Below the pieces are notes generated by a model. That model made no database searches, was not told where the DNA came from, and worked only from the letters and a program-made list of their open reading frames with translations. A program made the translations under genes and the position numbers. Positions 37,116 to 49,190 of a DNA stretch of 64,000 nt are shown here, in pieces. Position 1 is the first letter of the stretch; each line of letters starts with the position of its first letter. The stretch comes from Druceiella hillmani. Taxonomy: Eukaryota; Arthropoda; Insecta; Lepidoptera; Hepialidae. The stretch covers positions 255,501 through 319,500 of the forward strand of contig JAYKKI010000148.1 of assembly GCA_039881145.1 (NCBI GenBank), in the 5' to 3' direction.

Positions 37116-39287
37116 TTACATTGAAAATGTGACGGGGTACGACAAACCTAAAATCAAATGTGCCATAATATAGTTTTTATTAATGTTTTATTTAGTTCTA
37201 TTGATTGTACATCATAATTGAAAAGATTATTTATTGGAATTAAATGAAAAAAAGTTTTAATTATGACATAATTATTATTTACTAATATTTTTCTTGTCTA
37301 ATTATGGGAACAAAAGTTTAGAGGTTTGTTAAAATTATCAATTTAAAAATAATATTCTTCTTTGTAATATAAATAAATTTAAAACTGAAAGATAATAAGA
37401 TTCCCATCTTAAAAAAACCTAATTAATTAAGATTTAAATAAATAATTTTAATATTTTTTAAGTGAAAATATGATTAGAGACTACAATCGAGATCAGCACA
37501 ATTTTCGCAAATAAATTTTGCATGCTCCATATATATGGGCTTGGCGTAAGCGTTGCAAGGGTCTATCTTTCTTGTGTGGACAATCCTGGCATCTGAATAT
37601 CGTCCAAGCACATTCACATACCTAGTGAGCGGGCTCACCGAGCTGTTTTTGGATTCGTTGGCGAATATTGATTGGAATATTTTTTTTTATTTTCTTGAAT
37701 GCAGGTATTCGTAAGTCATTGATAAGCCCGAATTTCGAATGAATGGTGTATGATGAACATAAAGACAAACACCTTGTTCTTCTTTGGCGCATAGAAAACA
37801 AATGTGATGTATTTTTGTAATCTAAAGGGTGAACTGTTAGGTTGTCACGCAGTTCTAATAAAAGATTCAGGAATCTGTCTCTTGTTCTTCCATACTATTC
37901 CAACCGACATGTGGCGATGCTCAATTGTGGTGCAAGCGTGAAACTGGTTGAATGATTCTTTCTACTTTATCAAAGCTATTAATACTCACTGTATATGGTC
38001 CCGACGTTTGTTTGCCTGTTACATTTTTGTCATTGAGTGGAGCACAAAATATTTAACCCGTACTTAGCAAGTTTGTTTGGAATGTAGACGCGGAATAAGC
38101 ATCAATCTCAAAACGATAGTAATATCTCGTTGATAGTCAGAAACTCACGCTTCTGAACGCAGCCATATTATAAATTTTTTTACGCTCCTCTCTCGTAGAT
38201 ATGTCATCGAAACGAATATTATTTTGAAGAAACTAGAATCTCTACAGCAACAAATATATCAACACCAGTACCATCAGTTTGCCAAAGATATTTTAATGTC
38301 CGCCGATTAGATTTGGTGAGATCAGCTAAGTGCAGTAAGCAAATAAATTCTTTTAACTCACCTAAAGTTGTTTCTTGCATGTAGAAAGAGCATTAGCATT
38401 CGAATTATTAGCAGCACTTTTTGGTTGTCTGTGGCGAATGTGTGAATCAGTGTGTATCTTGGTTTCATCAAGCATGTCTGAAGTAATAAATATATTCCAG
38501 CACTCATACTCTGTAGCAGCATTACTTGAGCACGCTCAGTTACGATGTTTTCTGAACGAAGCTTCACATTTAGACGCTAACAATTCTTACAGGACTTTGT
38601 ACCATCTTTAGACTTATCAAAAGGGCTACTTACAGGCCGAGGAGCTGTAGCTCTTGCTCTGAAAAGAAACAAGGACAAATCGACCTCAGAGTTGCTTTCT
38701 GTTTCATTTACTACAGCTTCCTTCTGCTTGGAGTTAGACGAAACATCAACAGGACTATTGAATGAAATATTAACTGAATCATCGCACTCTTGCTCCGTGC
38801 CATAATTCATATCGTTCTCATTACAGTGGTCAGTTTCTTGTTCTGATCTGGATTCACCAGAAAAATCAGTTGCCAGCTCCTCTAGCATAGCAATAATCCA
38901 TTCTTCTTGTCTTTCAATATCCAATTTGGATGAAAAACTAAAAATAATAAAATGTTACAACTAAAATAAATGAACGAATGGATGTAAAAAATCATACAAA
39001 AGGATCAAGAATAATATCAGACTTAAAATAAAGCTAAAAATTCATTACAAAAAAAAATACGTTAAAAATGAAACAGGGTATAACATACCCAAGACACATG
39101 TCTGTCTGCGCACGATTATTCCTGCCGGTGCCACACGAACAACTGCGATTACCCTACTGTCCCCTCCCGTACGCTTCTGTCTCGAGCTGCTGAGCGAGCT
39201 ATTGTTGTTAGATGATTATTTAAAAATACACAGAACTTTTAAATTATACCAGAGTGTGAGATACCCTGGCTCATGCTCCTTGGTTAA
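37116..39287 (-). mobile_element. Degenerate piggyBac-type DNA transposon (tentative limits)
   Basis: The transposase relic inside is clear; the ends are inferred. The right end could be the TTAA at 39,284-39,287: read inward on the minus strand it continues CCAAGGAGC..., then GGGTATCTCACAC, the kind of terminus piggyBac elements have next to their TTAA target. At the left, TTACATTG at about 37,116 followed by GGGGTACGACAAAC is a weak mirror match, about 14 of 22 positions by eye. If correct the element is about 2.2 kb, short because the transposase has an internal deletion. The GC-richer 39,080-39,200 region would be its 5' leader or promoter. Confidence 0.45.
37490..38924 (-). pseudogene. 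piggyBac transposase relic
   Basis: The N-terminal frame (38,924-38,577, 115 codons, starting MDIERQEEWI) is acidic and Ser/Asn-rich, as piggyBac N-termini are. Beyond its stop the DDE region is recognisable in broken frames: LGELKEFICLLHLADLTKSN and LWQTDGTG (about 38,370-38,260), REERKK, GKQTSGPYTVS with SFDKVERI (about 38,020-37,960), and FYAPKKNKVFVFMF with IHH (about 37,800-37,745). The C-terminal cysteine-rich domain follows: CQDCPHKKDR, then, after a frameshift, AKPIYMEHAKFICENC (about 37,600-37,500). Between the IHH block and the pre-CRD stretch PINIRQRIQKQL, piggyBac proteins normally have far more sequence, so an internal segment that should include part of the catalytic core is missing. 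Stops and frameshifts are many. It cannot encode active transposase and shows no sign of domestication. Confidence 0.85.
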
Positions 39288-42200
39288 TTTTTTGCAAAAT
39301 ATATGAATTATCATAATTTTTGCATAATTATTCAGAATTTACTTAATATGTAATATCTCGTGAATTAACGATGTCACAGAGTAAATATTTAAGATAGATA
39401 CCATTATTGAATCTAATTAGTATGATACTAAGCGAATAAGCCTATGAAAGGTTCGTTGATATTTGATCTTTTGCTCAATCACTTTTTTTTTCCAACATTT
39501 TATGTAAGCACGCAAATCTTGACCACATTTAGGACTATAGTTTTAAAAATTAACAAATGAAGAATGTAAAATTTTATTGTGGCAACGAAATTCACATCAT
39601 TTCTGCTTATTTATTCAGGATTTACTTATTTCCAGTGTGATGCCTTATAAATTGATGATATCACAGAGTAAAAGTTCAAGATAGACTTCATTATTGAATA
39701 GAGGTACATACAGACCGCACATGGGGTCACCGCCAAACTTAATCTTAACCCCAAAATTTCAATTTTCTAAATTTTTTAAATTTTGTGAAATCTGAATCTC
39801 AAATTTTAATTTAAATGTAGCTGAATCTACAGTATATTTTTTTTAATACAAAATTCTGAATATTTCAAATTATTAGGTTGGTTTTTCACTTATTTATTGA
39901 GTAGATCATTTATCTACAGGTCACACCAACATACGTTGACTGCCTTCAAAATGTTGGTGGACTATAAAAATATTATAAAATACACTCGCTGGACAAATAA
40001 CAAGACTTAGTGTATGTTGGAGATTTATTTCACGTTCGGTTCTTTCAATCACACTGTCAGTTTAATTCAAAGGTAAAATCGTGTACGTGTTATTATATTT
40101 ATCTTTCGACCAAAAGTGGTAATTTTTCCAATTTATCTTTGTACAATTTCAGCTTCCAGAGGAATTTATTTTCTAGACATATCATTGTTATTAGCTGGAT
40201 TAGCAATTGCTAGCTTACTTCCTTTTATTATTATGGGTGTTTTGACCTATTTTCATCGTACTGCATATTCTTCCAATATTTCCTCCTAAGCAGATATTTA
40301 AAAAGAACTTGGATAAACTTTCAATAAATTCCCAAGTATTATGTGACTTTTGATAACTTGTGTTTATTACCTAGTTAGAAAGTTCACAGACTAATTTCAC
40401 GGTAAATTATTTTACAAATGAAACACTTTACATTTCAGCAACAAATTGCTAATCAATGAAATGACTTCTGAATAATATTTGATATTGATGAGTTTTAGAA
40501 CCCTGCAAATGTGTTTCGTACATCATTAATCCTTTACTGAATTAAGATATGTTTTACTCTTAATATTTTAATTGTTTCCTTTTTTTCCGTAAACATAATC
40601 TTTCAACGACACATTCAATGAGATTTGTTGTTCTTCATCTTACGATGGAGTATCTCTTCCAATGCAATTGCTAGTACTAATGAATTCTAATCAAGTCTAA
40701 ATATTTGAGTTTCGACACGTAGCTATTTTATTAAGTGTTTACATCCAATTGATAGATATATCGAGATTAAATATGGAACAAAATTTTCACTTTAATGTCC
40801 CTTTTAATATTGTATATTTATTTTAATATTTTATTGCACTCACAAATTTATTTCTCACATTTTTCTCTTCTTATTGCTATTTTATACCATAATTTTTTAC
40901 TTTTAAATGAAGATAGAATTCCAAACTCATTATACCTGCTTTTCAGTCTGTTAAATCATACTCTGAAAGACGTACCCAACCCCGAATCACGTCTTCACAA
41001 TGAATAACTTTTGTAACGGGCCCACTGGTTTTCTAAATAAATAAATCGATTCATCTGTAAAAATTATTTTCTACGCATAATAACTCACTAATTTAAGATT
41101 CATTCCTCATTGCTATCATAATATAGATTTAAGCACAACCCATAACGTTATTAAGCATTATAAAATATGCACAGTTTTAACCATCCTATTATTAATTAAC
41201 ATTCTAGTCACCACAAATCAATTTATTGGAACTATAAAAGCTTCAGATTAATGTGAATGCATGCATCTACTAGCTCTTACTATTTAGATCATAGTCCCAT
41301 CCTTGGTATCCCATATACTGGTACTTCCATTTTTATTCATTTTGATTCCTCATAAGTAGTATGTGTGTAATCTTTACATGCGAAATAGATTACTGGCCAC
41401 TGTTCAACTTGTTCCCTAATCTCGTCATTACATACTAATTATTGCCAGTAACTTCGCTGGCATATATTTAGAATTTGGGAATATTTATGGAGACCTCTTC
41501 TATTCACGTATAAATACGTTTTACGTTACTTGAAATAAAAAACTTACATTTTCCGATTTAATCTGCAGATTACTTTAGTTTATAAAAATAGCACTAGTGG
41601 GATATTTAACAATAAAAACGTGCAGACTTATGAACAGATTAACCTTATACCGCTGTTAATTACTTACATTAATAAATAATTCAATATGAAAATTAAGCAG
41701 TAACACCTAATATTGAAATAAAATTAAAATTTTTAGTTATCTTCTAAAGGACTATTGGATTTTCTCAGATAACAAAGTACGTAATTTTTCGTTGCCTCTG
41801 AATTTTGACACTTAATATATAATCTCAATATTAAAATTATGATATTTTTTTATTTGTTTTTCTACATAGGGCTCTTTCACCCTATATGGCCCAATAGACT
41901 AAAGAAGAAAACAGAGTAGATAGTCAATATGCTTTAAATTGGAGACTTAGCTCACTTTGGTTACTTTAATATATTAAGTAAATTTAACTTATATTTATTT
42001 GCTGAAGACATCAACAAAGTTTAAAACTTTGTACAGATTTTACAAAGACATGTATAGCAATATCTTTTCAGCGAAGAAAACTTGTTTATACTATATCTTG
42101 TAACACACTCTTCACATTCGATAATTTTAAGTCTCAAATGAAATTATTTTTTAAATACTCAATTAAAGCGATTAAAACTAATATGTTAAATTAAATAACA

Positions 42201-44727
42201 TTTAATAAAATTTGCGAAGTATTTAGTCATTTCATACATATAGTAAAACAATATTAAAAAAATATTTACGCTATTTAACACTAACATTTTTAGTAATTAA
42301 GTGACGATTTTGCCACACAAGGCCATGACACATAACTGAAATTATCTAATTTGACGGTTAGATTAATATAAAAACAAGATTTTTCATTTACGGACTCGAT
42401 CTGAAAGAGCGTTAGATGCTAGCACTCTGTTAGAACTTTCATGATGATTCAAATATCTTTCGAGATTCTTTTATATTTTTTCTTTTGTTGTTCCTATGTA
42501 CACAAATTCATCCGTAACAAGGTTTTTAACTATTTGAAGCATATTTTCTTTAACTACAACATCCTTTCATAAATTTCCATTTTTAATCCACATCTCGATG
42601 TTTTTAATACTTTTCTTTAGTTCATTTAAGTCTTTTTAAGAATTTTTGCGTTATTTTTATCTATATCATACTTACATTTGATACGTTTCCGAAGAAAATT
42701 AGTAGCTTTTTATTCTGTCGTTTTGTTTATATTAACATACTTAAAAATACTATAGAAAATAAATTGAAGAAGTTACAGAAAGTATGGAAAAGACTGAACA
42801 CGAATATCTCGGAACGAAATGAGGATGGTGGCCTTTACTCGCACAGAGTTTGAAAATAAATTAAACAATTTGATACTTATTAACTTATATAACTTATTAA
42901 AAGCATTACTCATGTACGAAAAATTAAATCGCAGCTATTTATATCAAACAAAATTGCAATGCAATGACAATGGTATAACAAATATTTTTTTAATAAGCTG
43001 TTAAATTTTCAAAGTAAAATTAAACCTTTATTAGTCAACAAATTACTGAATCTTCACTTCCTACCTGTTCCTAATTACATCATAATTCGACGTGATTATT
43101 AAATAGTCACATAGTGGATGAAATTAATTACGCTCTGATCTTTTAAGCATTTGGAAGAAATGCAGAGTTATATTAAACGGAAAACCAATTCCTTTTTCCT
43201 ATGTTATTAAACAAAGAAAAGTTATAAAAAGTATTCATTTCTTTTGTATTTTCGACTAACAATAATTACTATGGACTAAGAAAAATAGATCCATTGTTTG
43301 GATATATTAATTTACGACCAGTTTTTAATTTACGACCTGTTTCAAATATTCAAAGTCAATACTGTTGATGCGGGCGAACCAAAATAATTTTTGAGAGATT
43401 GAAAATTTTAAATATAATGCTAGGACGTAGACCTTTCCAAAATGTTTAAGCGCACGGTTGAAACATTAGAAGGGTATAGAAATATTGCACATCATATTCA
43501 AAAATTAAAAATATAAAATAGTATCTTAATATAATTTAGAAGTGAACCACATTGTTACTAATACATTGATTTAATAAATTTTTAATTTATTCAGATCAAC
43601 ATTATGCGTGAAAGTAAACCTTTATTGAAGACGCCATAAAAATTGATCTGTTATTTTTAAATTAAATTATTTCGATTAGAATGGTGGGGATCATCATACA
43701 AGTAGACCTTTTCTTTTCTGAATACGGAATACTGAAGAAAATACACGAACAAATCTTCATGCTATGACTGATATTCTTTTAAACATTTGTAAATACATAA
43801 ATCGAAAAATACGAACCTAAATCAATGTCGAAAGTTCCGTGGTACTTTCCGTAAACTTATCTTCCAAATAACTAAGGAACCAACTTATAAAACTATTTTA
43901 TCCATTAGGAAATTCCACCAAATGTTAAGAATGAGAGCCACATGGTATATAAACGCTCAGAAAACTTTTTGAAGCCTGACATTTAGCCAATCCGACTGCA
44001 CGAAAACTCCGAAGGTTACTTTTTCAATATTCAAGTTTTAAATTAGTATAAATACCGAGTGTTTCTGCACACGAATGGAAATGTCCATATAGTTTTTACA
44101 ACAAATTCGGCAATAAATTTATTTAAATCACTGGACAGTCTAACTACATACAATGGGTGTCGGAATATTTCCACCTGTATTTGTAAGGTATCAAAAAGTT
44201 AATATGCAACTAGCTGAATTGTTTATTTTTATGTTTTAAAAAAATACCAGCTTTTTAAAAATTATACTCTATTTCTGTAACGCAAGGCCCATTTAGAATG
44301 GTTTTTGTACTGATTAGTTGTTTGTTTACAAAATTATTAGTAAAACAGATAAAAATATTTTCATATTTGTAGCATAACAGGGATATTTTGTCGTGAATTT
44401 ATTAACTTTGAGTCCATATATTCCGATATTTTTCTTTACTTTAATCACTATTTTTAAAACAGAAGTTTTAAAAATATTAGGATCGGGATATATTCCTTAA
44501 TATTTATATTTTCTTAGGAAAAAGAAAATGTAATCCTTTTTATAATAAGTCAAAATGGATTTCATTTTACCACGTTTTTTTAGCCCGCCTTCTTGTCTAT
44601 CTGTTTATTCACTTATCCGGTTTATACCAAGTTTTCATTAGCTCGCTTTTTTATTTGCTTGTTTATTTACAACTGTTTATTTACGACTTTAGTACAAATT
44701 TTGAAAATGGTTTTCAACTAACTTTCC
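39288..44727. other. AT-rich noncoding stretch, no gene seen
   Basis: No recognisable coding or RNA gene. At about 44,575-44,700 two related phrases (TAGCCCGCCTTCTTGTC and TAGCTCGCTTTTTTATT, each followed by TGTTTATT-like text) form a degenerate tandem repeat. It resembles CTAGCTTTCTTGTATATCTG at about 44,800, just inside the big inverted repeat. Confidence 0.55.
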
Positions 44728-46130
44728 GTTGAGCTAGAAACTGGAAATTTCAAATATAGCTCAGGAAAAGATGACAATGCAAAATTACTCATATGTTTTG
44801 CTAGCTTTCTTGTATATCTGTGTGTTTGTATGTTCAGCACAGATGTTAAATGATTTTAAAGGCTTTTATGCATTTTATTACACATGTTACTAGCGTTAAT
44901 GAAATACGTATTTAATTTATTAACAAAATATGGACTGTTAATGTATATAACTTAATATGTTTGAAATAAAGAACATCAATAGAAGAATCATTACCGTTAT
45001 CAATTTAATTAAAATCGACTGCAAAAAATTCACACACACACAACACGAAAAAACATATAATAATTACATACATAATTTTGTTCAATTTACTACGTTTTTA
45101 ATTGGATTAAAAAATAAAAATAATTTCTCCTTACTTCATAAACATTTAGGTAAATCTCGATACAAATTTATAACCACATACATATTGTCCTGGACATTTG
45201 TATTTTACGTTTTTAATAGCTATGAAAATACTTGTAAAGTTTAAAACGGAAAACGTAGGGCGCAAATTCATCTAAGCCAGGAACCATTTTCTTCCATCCC
45301 AAATAAAATGACTTGTTGTGTAAGTTTTCTCAACGATAGCTATTCTCTAAACTCCTTACTATATCGTCTATTGCATGTTCCTTACGTTTTTTGTTTTAGA
45401 TCTTAGAAGTATTTTCATAACCATTAAACATTCGCAATCAGAAATTTACAGGACAATATGTATGTGGTTAAATATGTGCATCAGGTTCCTAAATCGTTTA
45501 GGGCCAAGGAGAAATTATTTGAAATTTTTGGTTTGATTTAATAACATGGTAAATTACATTTTTTTCCTTTTTTAAAATAATTATTCCACTTTCCACTTTT
45601 GTAAATAATTATTTAAATGTCGATTTAATAGGAGTAAACAAATATTTATTGGAAACGAACCTCGTTATGGAAATGAAATATCTTTAGGATTATATTCAAT
45701 TAATTGAACGTCTATAAACCTGAAACAAAATGTTGTTATGTACGGAATTTGTTTGTATTATTCGTTTTATCAAAAAACGTAATGTTCTGTCCTGTGTGTA
45801 AATTCAAACTTTCTCATAGGGTAAATTAAGATTTTTTTCTGACAACTAATTAGGCGTCAGAAGCGACTAGTGACGCATGAACTTATCCAGTTATTAGCCA
45901 CGCTTGACGTTTAATTTAGTGGTCAGAAAGAAAATATTAATTTACGCTATGCGAAAATTATACTGCTTTGATAATATCAAAGGGTACTGCTTAATAGGTA
46001 CTGCTTTGATAATATCAGTACAATAAAATTGTGTAGATTTTTCCCTTTCAATGATCGTGTTATTTACACATTTTTTATTCATGAAATAATACGAAATTTA
46101 TTATGAATATTTTACAAAAGATCAATAAAT
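44728..46130 (+). repeat. Left arm of the giant inverted repeat
   Basis: About 1.4 kb, outer end GTTGAGCTAGAAACTGG. From outside in it contains an (CA)-rich stretch at about 45,031-45,043, an internal inverted repeat (45,086-45,258 against 45,380-45,555), and near its inner end a doubled motif GTACTGCTT with TTTGATAATATCA (about 45,960-46,020). The frame at 44,957-45,244 is not preserved as a frame in the other arm, so I do not regard the arm as coding. Confidence 0.92.
45086..45555. repeat. Nested inverted repeat inside the left arm
   Basis: The module at 45,086-45,258 (containing ACCACATACATATTGTCCTG and GAAAATACTTGTAA) recurs inverted at 45,380-45,555 (CAGGACAATATGTATGTGGT and AGAAGTATTTTC). 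Similarity is perhaps 75-85 percent, lower than between the two big arms. This suggests that the small palindrome formed first and was later duplicated as part of the arm. Confidence 0.85.
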
Positions 46131-46650
46131 TTCCTGATTTTAAATAAGTATTTAATAAAAAATTCATAGAAGATGTATTGTGATAAATTTCGCATTTGGC
46201 AAGTCTATCGTAATATGACAGAAAGAATACGTTTATTAAAATTACTCTACTGTCTTAACAACGATACATCCATCGTAATATTTGACCGTAAAATATTCCA
46301 GTGGGAGAAATTAAAAACTAATAGTGAAACGACCAACAGAAACTTCTCTGCCGTCTTTCTTCTTTTTTTCGCCGATCTTTTTCAAAGAATTACCGTAGAT
46401 ACCACCCATGTTTCTCGTTCGTATTAGTGTCAAAGTAATATATCACTTATTTATAAATAGTATAAAACTAAATCACATATTTTCTTTCTTACCATCCAAT
46501 ACACAGAGTACATATAACTGTGGGAAGAATAGCCTGGAAATACAAAACACGTAGGGCGGAAATGCCGCCTAAAACTATTTTTCTATTTTATTTTTCAACA
46601 ATTTATTACTGTACAATTAATATTGTAGTATAAAAATATGAATATTACTT
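46131..46650. other. Spacer of the inverted repeat, left part, no gene
   Basis: No recognisable coding sequence. The phrase ACACGTAGGGCGGAAATG at about 46,547 resembles AACGTAGGGCGCAAATTC of the arms (45,251), hinting at a third, much older copy of the nested module within the spacer. Confidence 0.45.
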
Positions 46651-46734
46651 TACCATGTTTTTATAATACAAGTAGGATATTAATAGTACTTGTAATATAA
46701 AAACATGGTATACAATTAATATTGTAGCATAAAA
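46612..46734. repeat. 24-bp-arm hairpin flanked by 24-bp direct repeats
   Basis: TACCATGTTTTTATAATACA at 46,651 and its 24-bp arm are mirrored at 46,687-46,710 with one mismatch. On both sides stands the same sequence, TACAATTAATATTGTAG followed by a C or T and ATAAAA: at about 46,612-46,635 and 46,711-46,734. This looks like a small inverted-repeat element between direct repeats. Confidence 0.8.
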
Positions 46735-46749
46735 CTATAGTGATGATCG

Positions 46750-47085
46750 CCTCCACTGATCATTAATTTCGAATCCCGTTCCGCTTAACTTCTGGGCTGT
46801 ATTGATAACCTGCGTCATCAAACTACAATTTACTCGGCGAATCAAAATTGAATTCTTCACCAAACTTATTCTTCACAAAAACCATTGTCGTCAATTAATT
46901 GTGTCAGCTTTTCCGACAATTCCTTTAACGATTTTACATTATTTACGTGTGCATATAAAGATGCGTCTATTGTAATACATTTTTCTTTGTTTTTTTTGTC
47001 ATCTCTAGTTCCTATGCACTTCCCTTTTTCTGGCTTTACATAATATTTCATACCTCCATCATTCACAATAATTTATGCGTCCGTT
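46750..47085 (-). pseudogene. Ty1/copia-type Gag relic
   Basis: On the minus strand the frame at 47,066-46,866 contains DASLYAHVNNVKSLKELSEK followed by LTQLIDDNGF. This is the conserved middle of copia Gag proteins (D-x-S-L-Y-x-H-V, then T-A-K-E-L-W, then D-x-G). After a stop and a frame change the next block reads VINTAQKLSGTGFEINDQW (about 46,830-46,755), again standard copia Gag order. No protease, integrase, RT or LTR was found beside it, and the upstream part is unrecognisable. It is a short, isolated, inactive fragment lying inside the spacer of the giant inverted repeat. Confidence 0.78.
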
Positions 47086-47234
47086 TTGGGCACACTGCTA
47101 AGATATTTAATATGGATTATAGGGGTTAGTACTAAACTTGTACACTGGGAAAATAAAATAATTCGTCAAGACACAGTTCAATCGCATATTAAAAAATTCT
47201 TTAACACTGGAAAAAATGTCTATGAAATTCAACG

Positions 47235-47496
47235 GAATATTTGCAAATACAATAATAATTTTACAAGTCCTGTATACGCAAAGCTGTGTGCTTTTAATTT
47301 TTTCGGGCAGATACCTTAATCTGTTATTCATGAAGTTAGCATTTCTGATATTTTTGACGGATATCTTAGTGTGTAATAAGATAACGATGTTAGTTAGATT
47401 CAAAGTTATGTTCATGCAAAACCGGAAAACAAATATTTATTTGAAATTCAAAGGACTCTTATATATTCTTTGTAACTATAATAAGAATTTTACAAA

Positions 47497-47551
<55 letters not shown>

Positions 47552-47700
47552 TATACAGACTAGTAAAAAACTTATTCTTTGCAACTATAATAAGAATTTT
47601 AGAAGTCTATATGTGTGCTGTTATTTTTTTCAGACAGATAGCTTAGCACGCAGTTATATAATTGCAACAGACAAATTCCCAGCGATAGCCATTTAAATAT
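47235..47700. repeat. Degenerate direct repeats around a (TA)n tract
   Basis: Three related units can be seen: ACAATAATAATTTTACAAGTC (about 47,252), CTATAATAAGAATTTTACAA (47,477) and CTATAATAAGAATTTTAGAA (47,587). The first and third continue with a similar GTGTGCTTTTAATTTTTTC/GTGTGCTGTTATTTTTTTC phrase and then CAGATA. The second unit is interrupted by the microsatellite at 47,499-47,547. The units are roughly 100-230 bp apart and clearly diverged. Short frames crossing them are artefacts. Confidence 0.6.
47499..47547. repeat. (TA)n microsatellite
   Basis: About 24 TA dinucleotides inside a degenerate direct-repeat unit. Confidence 0.96.
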
Positions 47701-47810
47701 TAGAAAAATATATTTTAATTTACAACACTTAGCAGACACCTTACAATTCGATATAAAATCTCACAAATTTTACACATATGTAACTAGGTTCTTTTAATTT
47801 TTCCGTCATG

Positions 47811-47860
47811 TATTTTTGTCCATATGATATGATTGCAATAAAATCATATGGACAAAAATA
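47811..47860. repeat. Perfect hairpin, 18-bp arms
   Basis: TATTTTTGTCCATATGAT at 47,811-47,828 is mirrored exactly at 47,843-47,860 with a 14-base loop. GGACAAAAA is then repeated once more directly downstream. Confidence 0.9.
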
Positions 47861-48320
47861 GGACAAAAATCAAATTTATAGTGACGGCTACTTATATCCT
47901 GAAATATTTTTTTCCTTTATAAAACTAAGTCAACTTTGCGCCCTGCAATTTGATGAAAAATATATTAATTTAATATAATAATGTTTTGAATTTTATAAAA
48001 TTATTGAAAAAGAAGTATTGTTTTCTACAAAATTCTGCGGATGGTTTTATTTAATTATTTTGAAAATTGTATGTCGTATTAAACTATTTATAATATCAAA
48101 TGAACATGGTTTATGCCTATCTCTTTCATATATAAAAAAATTAGTATGAATGTATCTAAAACTAATGCGAAAGAATAATGTACTTATATATGAGTACGTG
48201 TATAAGTATGTAAACAAATGTAGAAAAATAATCCAAACTATGCACTCGAGTGAATTGAAAATAACCATACAATATGTCTCAGGTCAAAGTTAAAAGAAGC
48301 ATGCAATAAAAAAAAATTAA

Positions 48321-49190
48321 ATGTCCGAGTTGGAATAAATAACACTACCTACGTCCCAATGTCTCTAGATATAAACGAAACGTTTGAAATTGAAGTTGGA
48401 GTAAACCAAGGTTTTACACTCAGCCCGATGTTGATTAATACTGCCGTAGACCATCTAACTAAACAGTGCCAACTGCCGTGGATTATTATATACGTAGACG
48501 GTATCATATCGATCTCATCGAAGAACACAATCTCTAAAAAACTTCGTTCCTTTATAAAAGCATTGGAAATAAATGGTGTAAAATTTGCAAAATGAAGAAA
48601 AAAACCTATGTCATGTAATTTCAACGGCAGGAGAAATCCGGATGATAACGTAAGAACTGCGCAACTACCCACTGTGACCTAATTGTTTCAAATTTAGGTT
48701 CAATTTTTAGTCATAACGGGAAAATTGATAGCCATGCCTCCCAGAACTACAACTGAGTCAAGTGGAGAAAATTCATGGGCGCCAAATGCGGTAGAAGAAT
48801 GTCAATGGTGCGAAATATTAAGCAACGAACACAAAACCCCTTGACAAACGAAGCATAATATAAATAGAGATCTTATGCTGTTCAGGGAGAATCAATTCAT
48901 TTGATAAAATTAGAAACCAATACATAAGAGAGAGTATCGAATCCTATAAAATAAAAAGGAAGGAAAACGCTTCCGATGATAGGAATACATCCAGAAACGG
49001 TTACGTCTTGAAAGAAACAAAGCAAAGATAGGGAAAGTCACCCTCCACTTAGTTGATGATGGGTGAAAATAATCTGAAAGAAACCCAGCATGACGCCAAC
49101 AGCAAAAAAACATCCTCATTGAAAGAGAAGTGAAAGGCAGGCCGACCCTAAGTAAATGTGAAGGACGGTTCAAGATAGTGGTAGTAATAA
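48321..49190 (+). pseudogene. RTE-type LINE reverse-transcriptase relic
   Basis: From 48,321 one open block reads VRVGINNTTYVPMS, then FEIEVGVNQGFTLSPMLIN, AVDHLTKQCQ and PWIIIYVDGIISIS, up to a stop at 48,595. This is the RT palm: G-V-x-Q-G-x-x-L-S-P-x-L, and the catalytic Y-x-D-D box, here changed to YVDG, so a catalytic aspartate is lost. Downstream frames still show the expected later landmarks: PMSCNFNGRR, SNLGSIFSHNGKID, RNQYIRESIE (about 48,910) and KGRPTLSK (about 49,140). The order matches RTE-clade LINEs, in which the palm is followed by CNF, the YLGS-like motif, the EYIR motif and the GRP tail. No endonuclease part is visible. It is old and inactive, and it lies inside the spacer of the giant inverted repeat. 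Confidence 0.75.

Noticed and set aside
44957..45244. 95-codon frame inside the left arm as a possible gene of the foldback structure
   Set aside because: The equivalent frame is not kept in the right arm despite high DNA similarity, and the composition is that of AT-rich noncoding DNA.
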